Assembly (NCBI GenBank): GCA_029247265.1
Contig: JAQWLN010000211.1
Coordinates: forward strand, 1-64,000
Direction: 5' to 3'
DNA from: Fuerstiella sp.
GTDB lineage: Bacteria; Planctomycetota; Planctomycetia; Planctomycetales; Planctomycetaceae
DNA length: 64,000 nt
Below are positions 60,899 through 64,000 of the stretch, in pieces (positions within the stretch are counted from its first letter, which is position 1; every line of letters begins with the position of its first letter). The notes beneath the pieces are model-generated. The model was not told the DNA's origin. It did not search any database and worked only from the letters and a program-made list of their open reading frames with translations. A program made the translations under genes and the position numbers.

Positions 60899-62068
60899 TC
60901 ACACCGGATCCGCTCTAACCTCTGTCGGCAGCACCACAAGAAAGCGATTTCCCTGCTCCAGTGACTCCTGCATCAGAATTCCGTTGTGCATCCTCACAAT
61001 TTGCCAGCAGTGACAGAGCCCAAATCCAAGTCCACGTCCTGCCTGACGGCCCGAGAAAAACGGATCAAACAGATGCTTTCTGATCTCTGCGGGAATTTCC
61101 GGGCCATTGTCGGAAATGGAAAGACTTGCCGCGAATTCTGTATTGCACGCAAGGAGCACCGTGATCGCCCCTTCTGAACTCTCGTTATCCTGCACACCCT
61201 GAAACGCATTCCTCAGCAAATGTGACACCAACGTCGACAGCTGAGACTCATCGGCAAATGCTGTTATCGTCGATGCTGGCAGGTGCACTTTGACGTCAAC
61301 GCCAACAAACGTCTTCTGCAATTGCCCGACAACCGTTTCAATAATCTGTCCAAGGTCGCAATCAGCAAATTCCGGCTGGGGCGGACGAGCAAACAGCATC
61401 GTGTCGCCGATCATATCGCGTATACGCCACGCCTGAGCACCGATGGTTTCAAGTGCCTGTTTGTGATCGGCTTTGTCGTCACGTTTCAGCAACAATTGCG
61501 TCTGACCGATGATGCTTCCCAACGGGTTATTGATCTCATGACCAGCGCCGGCAGCAAACTCCGCCATCGCCTCCATATGGTCCGGATTCGCAAAGGACGT
61601 CAGGGGAGTGGTCCAGCGTGAAAGCAATTTGCGACTCAGATCCTGAATCAGGTCACTTCGCTCGTTGTCAACCAGAGATTCATCCCGCTTAACAAGAACT
61701 GCTGCAAGATGTTCCGGCCAGCGAAAAACATCCGTGGGTTCGTCGATAGAACATGGCCCATCACCAGACGACAGGCTTTCCGGACGCAACAGTAAAGCAA
61801 CAGAAGTGGTCTTCCGCCCCACGTATGTTGTAACGTGAGTATCGTTGTCTCGCTGGCCGTGAGCGACAATGCAGCTGGTGCTTGACTCAAAGACCGCAAC
61901 GGCCACTCGATCTGCCTGGACATAATTCATCCACGCTGCGGCACAGGCCAGAGCCGCGTCTTCCGCCGTGGACGGCGACACCAGCGCCTGCAATACTTCA
62001 AGCCCCCAGTCCTCCTGATCACTCTCAGCAGATGGCACCACTGATGATGTTTTGCGGGTCACGTCCAT
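60899..62068 (-). CDS. Soluble sensor histidine kinase
   Basis: A 389-residue kinase with no membrane helix. Residues about 25-150 form a GAF-like sensory domain. The H-box AGAGHEINNPLGSIIGQ has phospho-accepting His177. The catalytic domain has an N-box (LLRNAFQGV), G1 (ISDNGPEIP), F-box (LFDPFFSG) and G2 (GRGLGFGLCHCWQIV). It should sense a cytosolic signal and phosphorylate a receiver, plausibly the HTH-receiver protein next door. A terminator lies between the two genes, so they may be transcribed separately. Ligand unknown. Confidence 0.9.
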   Translation of the reverse strand: MDVTRKTSSVVPSAESDQEDWGLEVLQALVSPSTAEDAALACAAAWMNYVQADRVAVAVFESSTSCIVAHGQRDNDTHVTTYVGRKTTSVALLLRPESLSSGDGPCSIDEPTDVFRWPEHLAAVLVKRDESLVDNERSDLIQDLSRKLLSRWTTPLTSFANPDHMEAMAEFAAGAGHEINNPLGSIIGQTQLLLKRDDKADHKQALETIGAQAWRIRDMIGDTMLFARPPQPEFADCDLGQIIETVVGQLQKTFVGVDVKVHLPASTITAFADESQLSTLVSHLLRNAFQGVQDNESSEGAITVLLACNTEFAASLSISDNGPEIPAEIRKHLFDPFFSGRQAGRGLGFGLCHCWQIVRMHNGILMQESLEQGNRFLVVLPTEVRADPV

Positions 62069-62182
62069 GCGTGGAGTGATTCTGTCTGGAGCGGAACCCG
62101 CTCAAATTCTGACACGGCCAACAGCGAAGAACACCGACTCCCGCAACTAGGAGTGTACAGGTCGAGCCAAGACATGCTCTAT

Positions 62183-62214
62183 AAAAAACAGCGGTCGCTA
62201 AAGAGCGACCGCTG
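62183..62214 (-). terminator. Intrinsic terminator after the response regulator
   Basis: On the minus strand CAGCGGTCGCT/AGCGACCGCTG form a perfect 11-bp stem (62214-62204 with 62199-62189), loop of four, followed by six T (62188-62183). It starts 30 bases after the regulator stop and separates it from the histidine kinase gene. Confidence 0.85.
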
Positions 62215-62243
62215 GTCGATAACAGCTCATTATTACTCATTGA

Positions 62244-62822
62244 CTACGTCGTCAACTGCTCAATATCCAGCAGCCGACAGATACGCTCGATCAGCTGATC
62301 GATTTCGAATGGCTTCTGCAGGAACTGATCCGCTCCTGAATCCTTCAGATCCTGGATCTTGTCCTGCTCAACCATACCACTGATGCAAATGATACGAACA
62401 TCGTCCAGTGCCGAATCACTGCGAACGCGATGGCAGACTTCCTTACCGTTGATGTCCGGCAGCATCACATCCAGCACGATAATGTCAGGATGATACTCCT
62501 TGACCATCATACCCGCGTCAAAACCATTGTTAGCAGCTCGGGTCTCGAAGCGACCGTCAGCTTCCAGAGCATCCGTGATGAGTTCAACCAGCTCCTCATC
62601 GTCATCCACAATCAACGCTTTGCGTTTGCCACTCTCCAGTGCGTCCGTAGGAATCCCGTTGTCCTTCATGAATTTATAAAGGATATCTCGTGGGATTCTG
62701 CGAAACCGTGATCCCGGAACGCGAAATCCTTTGAGTTGGCCGGAATCGAAGCAACGAATGATGGTCTGCTGACTAACCTTGCAGATCTTCGCGGCTTCAC
62801 CTGTGGTAAAGACTGTTTTCAT
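62244..62822 (-). CDS. Response regulator with N-terminal excisionase-type HTH and C-terminal receiver
   Basis: A 192-residue regulator with an unusual order. Residues 1-55 form a MerR/excisionase-like winged helix (FTTGEAAKICKVSQQTIIRCFDSGQLKGFRVPGSRFRRIPR). Residues about 66-190 form a receiver domain with acidic pocket D73-D75 (IVDDDEE), phosphoacceptor D118 (IIVLDVMLPD), S148 and K170 (FLQKPF). Most response regulators have the receiver first. It should bind DNA when phosphorylated, perhaps by the neighbouring kinase. A possible binding site is the inverted repeat at 63158-63179. A terminator follows its stop. Confidence 0.9.
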   Translation of the reverse strand: MKTVFTTGEAAKICKVSQQTIIRCFDSGQLKGFRVPGSRFRRIPRDILYKFMKDNGIPTDALESGKRKALIVDDDEELVELITDALEADGRFETRAANNGFDAGMMVKEYHPDIIVLDVMLPDINGKEVCHRVRSDSALDDVRIICISGMVEQDKIQDLKDSGADQFLQKPFEIDQLIERICRLLDIEQLTT

Positions 62823-63232
62823 GCTTCACAATCCGTTCTGTGATAAGCGACAAACTACTTTACAGCAGTCATATTTATCCGACCTCAATCGGACACCATC
62901 CATGTATCGCCAAGAACATTAAATGACATGATCCTTCAACGGTGCAGAGAAGAATCCTTGAGAGACAGCTCACATGAACAATCAAACTGTCGAACCTCGC
63001 CAGACCAGCTGACTCTTGGTAGTCCCCTCAGCTTTCTTGTTCCTCAACATCGCCGATTGTATCTATTCGTGAAAGTCGGTCAACGGTAGTTTAGTGCCGC
63101 AAACCTCCTGTTTTAACTTAACTGCAGAAACTATTGAAAGCACTTGCTTTTGCCCCAAGTAATGGACACGTCAATTACTGCTTTATGCCGTTAAAGTGTT
63201 TTTCAAAAACAGTTTAAGACTTCTCAGGAGTC
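62823..63232. other. 410-base intergenic region between mnmG and the regulator gene
   Basis: No gene is seen. It is notably A/T-richer than its surroundings. It contains an imperfect inverted repeat (63158-63179) and must hold the promoter of the regulator gene. The mnmG gene upstream ends at 63233, and any terminator of mnmG would lie at the left-hand side of this region on the minus strand; a weak hairpin near 63190-63220 is not convincing. Confidence 0.5.
63158..63179. repeat. Imperfect inverted repeat, candidate operator
   Basis: AGTAATGGAC-AC-GTCAATTACT: two 10-base arms, 9 of 10 complementary, 2-base spacer. The 22-base size, near symmetry and position in an A/T-rich promoter region suit a dimeric regulator. 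It lies 336 bases upstream of the HTH-receiver gene. Assignment is by pattern only. Confidence 0.5.
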
Positions 63233-64000
63233 CTACTGAGAATGTTCACCTGACTTTAGATACATCATCAGAATGGCGATGTCGGTGGGCGTAATGCCAC
63301 TTACCCGGCTGGCCTGCCCCACCGTTGACGGACAAATTCTCCCCAATTTCTCGCGTGCTTCGTGGCGAAGCTGGGGTATTCCGGCGAAGTTGAAAGTTTC
63401 CGGAATACGTACGCTGTCCACTTTTTGCAGTTTGGCGATCTCAGCTTCCTGCCGGCGGATATAGCCAGCGTATTGCACTTCGACCTCGATGTGACGCTTG
63501 CACCGCTGCGACAACGGCAACGCAGCCAATTCGGGACTCATCGTTTCAGCATCAGTCCATGTGATCTCCGGTCGTCTTAGCCACTCTTCCAGGGAATTGC
63601 CCTGATACCGCGTTGCGGTGATTGCGGTCTGAGCCATCCGGACCTGCCCTTCGTAGTGCTGAAAGTTCTTCGCCCGTTCGTGACAGACCGTTCCTAGTTC
63701 AATTCCCAACGGAGTCAGCCTGCGGTCGGCATTGTCCTGCCGCAACAGCATTCTGTATTCCGCACGTGACGTAAACATCCGATACGGTTCGTCCACGCCC
63801 TTCGTCACAAGATCGTCAATCAGCACACCCAGGTATGCCTGGCTGCGATCCAGCACGAACGATTCTCGGCCAGCGACTTTCAACGCGGCATTGATTCCTG
63901 CCAACAGCCCCTGACCAGCTGCTTCTTCATAGCCTGTTGTGCCGTTGATCTGCCCGGCAAAGTACAGTCCGGCCACGCGTCGTGTCTCCATGGTGGCATA
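63233..64000 (-). CDS. mnmG: tRNA uridine-5-carboxymethylaminomethyl synthesis enzyme MnmG, C-terminal part
   Basis: FAD-dependent MnmG (GidA) works with MnmE to modify U34 of several tRNAs. The visible 255 residues are the C-terminal part; the gene enters from the right edge. LYFAGQINGTTGYEEAAGQGLLAGINAAL is the hallmark motif, followed by YLGVLIDDLVTKGVDEPYRMFTSRAEYRMLLRQDNADRRLTPLG and the C-terminal helical domain (YAGYIRRQEAEIAKL ... GITPTDIAILMMYLK). No anomaly is seen. In many bacteria mnmG is followed by rsmG; here it is not. Confidence 0.96.
   Translation of the reverse strand, partial: YATMETRRVAGLYFAGQINGTTGYEEAAGQGLLAGINAALKVAGRESFVLDRSQAYLGVLIDDLVTKGVDEPYRMFTSRAEYRMLLRQDNADRRLTPLGIELGTVCHERAKNFQHYEGQVRMAQTAITATRYQGNSLEEWLRRPEITWTDAETMSPELAALPLSQRCKRHIEVEVQYAGYIRRQEAEIAKLQKVDSVRIPETFNFAGIPQLRHEAREKLGRICPSTVGQASRVSGITPTDIAILMMYLKSGEHSQ

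Overview
The window looks like a chromosomal segment of a planctomycete (Planctomycetota, probably Planctomycetaceae-like). The inference rests on gene content: two pairs of PSC1/DUF1549/DUF1553 cytochrome-like proteins each followed by a DUF1501 protein, five secreted sulfatases, a GDSL/DUF1080 hydrolase, a multihaem cytochrome c, a fused ResB-CcsA haem-ligation protein, and housekeeping genes (purE/purK, leuA, mazG, acsA, mnmG) scattered singly among them. Base composition is moderately GC-rich. I see no phage, insertion sequence, integrase or CRISPR array.

Layout. 1-2.6 kb: purK (cut by the left edge) and purE, then an enolase-superfamily sugar-acid dehydratase. 2.7-7.5 kb: first PSD1 + DUF1501 pair. 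7.5-13.9 kb: glutathione peroxidase, a cytochrome-oxidase-subunit-III-like membrane protein, the 1452-residue ResB/CcsA fusion and its upstream lipoprotein. 14-25 kb: two-lobed esterase, a decayed-looking ECF sigma factor with a frameshifted membrane partner carrying two CxxCH motifs, a sarcosine-oxidase-type flavoprotein, a DJ-1/PfpI protein, a five-CxxCH cytochrome overlapping a beta-propeller protein, and a GDSL-DUF1080 hydrolase. 25-29.3 kb: a zinc-ribbon/membrane protein split by an apparent frameshift, mazG and leuA. 29.3-31.6 kb: the most interesting stretch, a leucine attenuator in front of leuA and a divergent array of twelve tRNA or tRNA-like genes. 32-38.6 kb: three-gene exopolysaccharide locus (Wza-like, Wzc-like tyrosine autokinase, Wzy/O-antigen-ligase-like). 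38.7-45.7 kb: a lone sulfatase, an amidohydrolase fragment and the second PSD1 + DUF1501 pair. 45.7-55.8 kb: a minus-strand run acsA - phyH - BNR sialidase-like - four sulfatases, the sulfatases joined by 4-base start/stop overlaps. 56-64 kb: radical SAM protein, LURP-one-like protein, DapA/NanA-like aldolase with an NhaC-type antiporter, soluble histidine kinase, HTH-receiver regulator, and mnmG (cut by the right edge).

Main discovery. Upstream of leuA, on its strand, there is a 15-codon ORF with 8 leucines, then an antiterminator candidate, then a hairpin followed directly by seven T residues: a complete leucine transcription attenuator read directly from the sequence. Facing away from it is the tRNA array. 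Three of its members carry leucine anticodons (CAA, TAA, TAG) but have short class I variable loops rather than the long arm expected for bacterial tRNA-Leu. One Tyr-like member lacks a D-arm. The array is itself preceded by a short leucine-rich ORF and a terminator with a possible competing pairing. No functional link between the two elements has been shown; their adjacency and shared leucine theme are the basis for suggesting one.

Most of the secreted proteins (sulfatases, sialidase-like protein, esterase, GDSL-DUF1080, PSD1/DUF1501, dehydratase, aldolase) fit degradation of sulfated or acetylated polysaccharides. That is inference from family membership.
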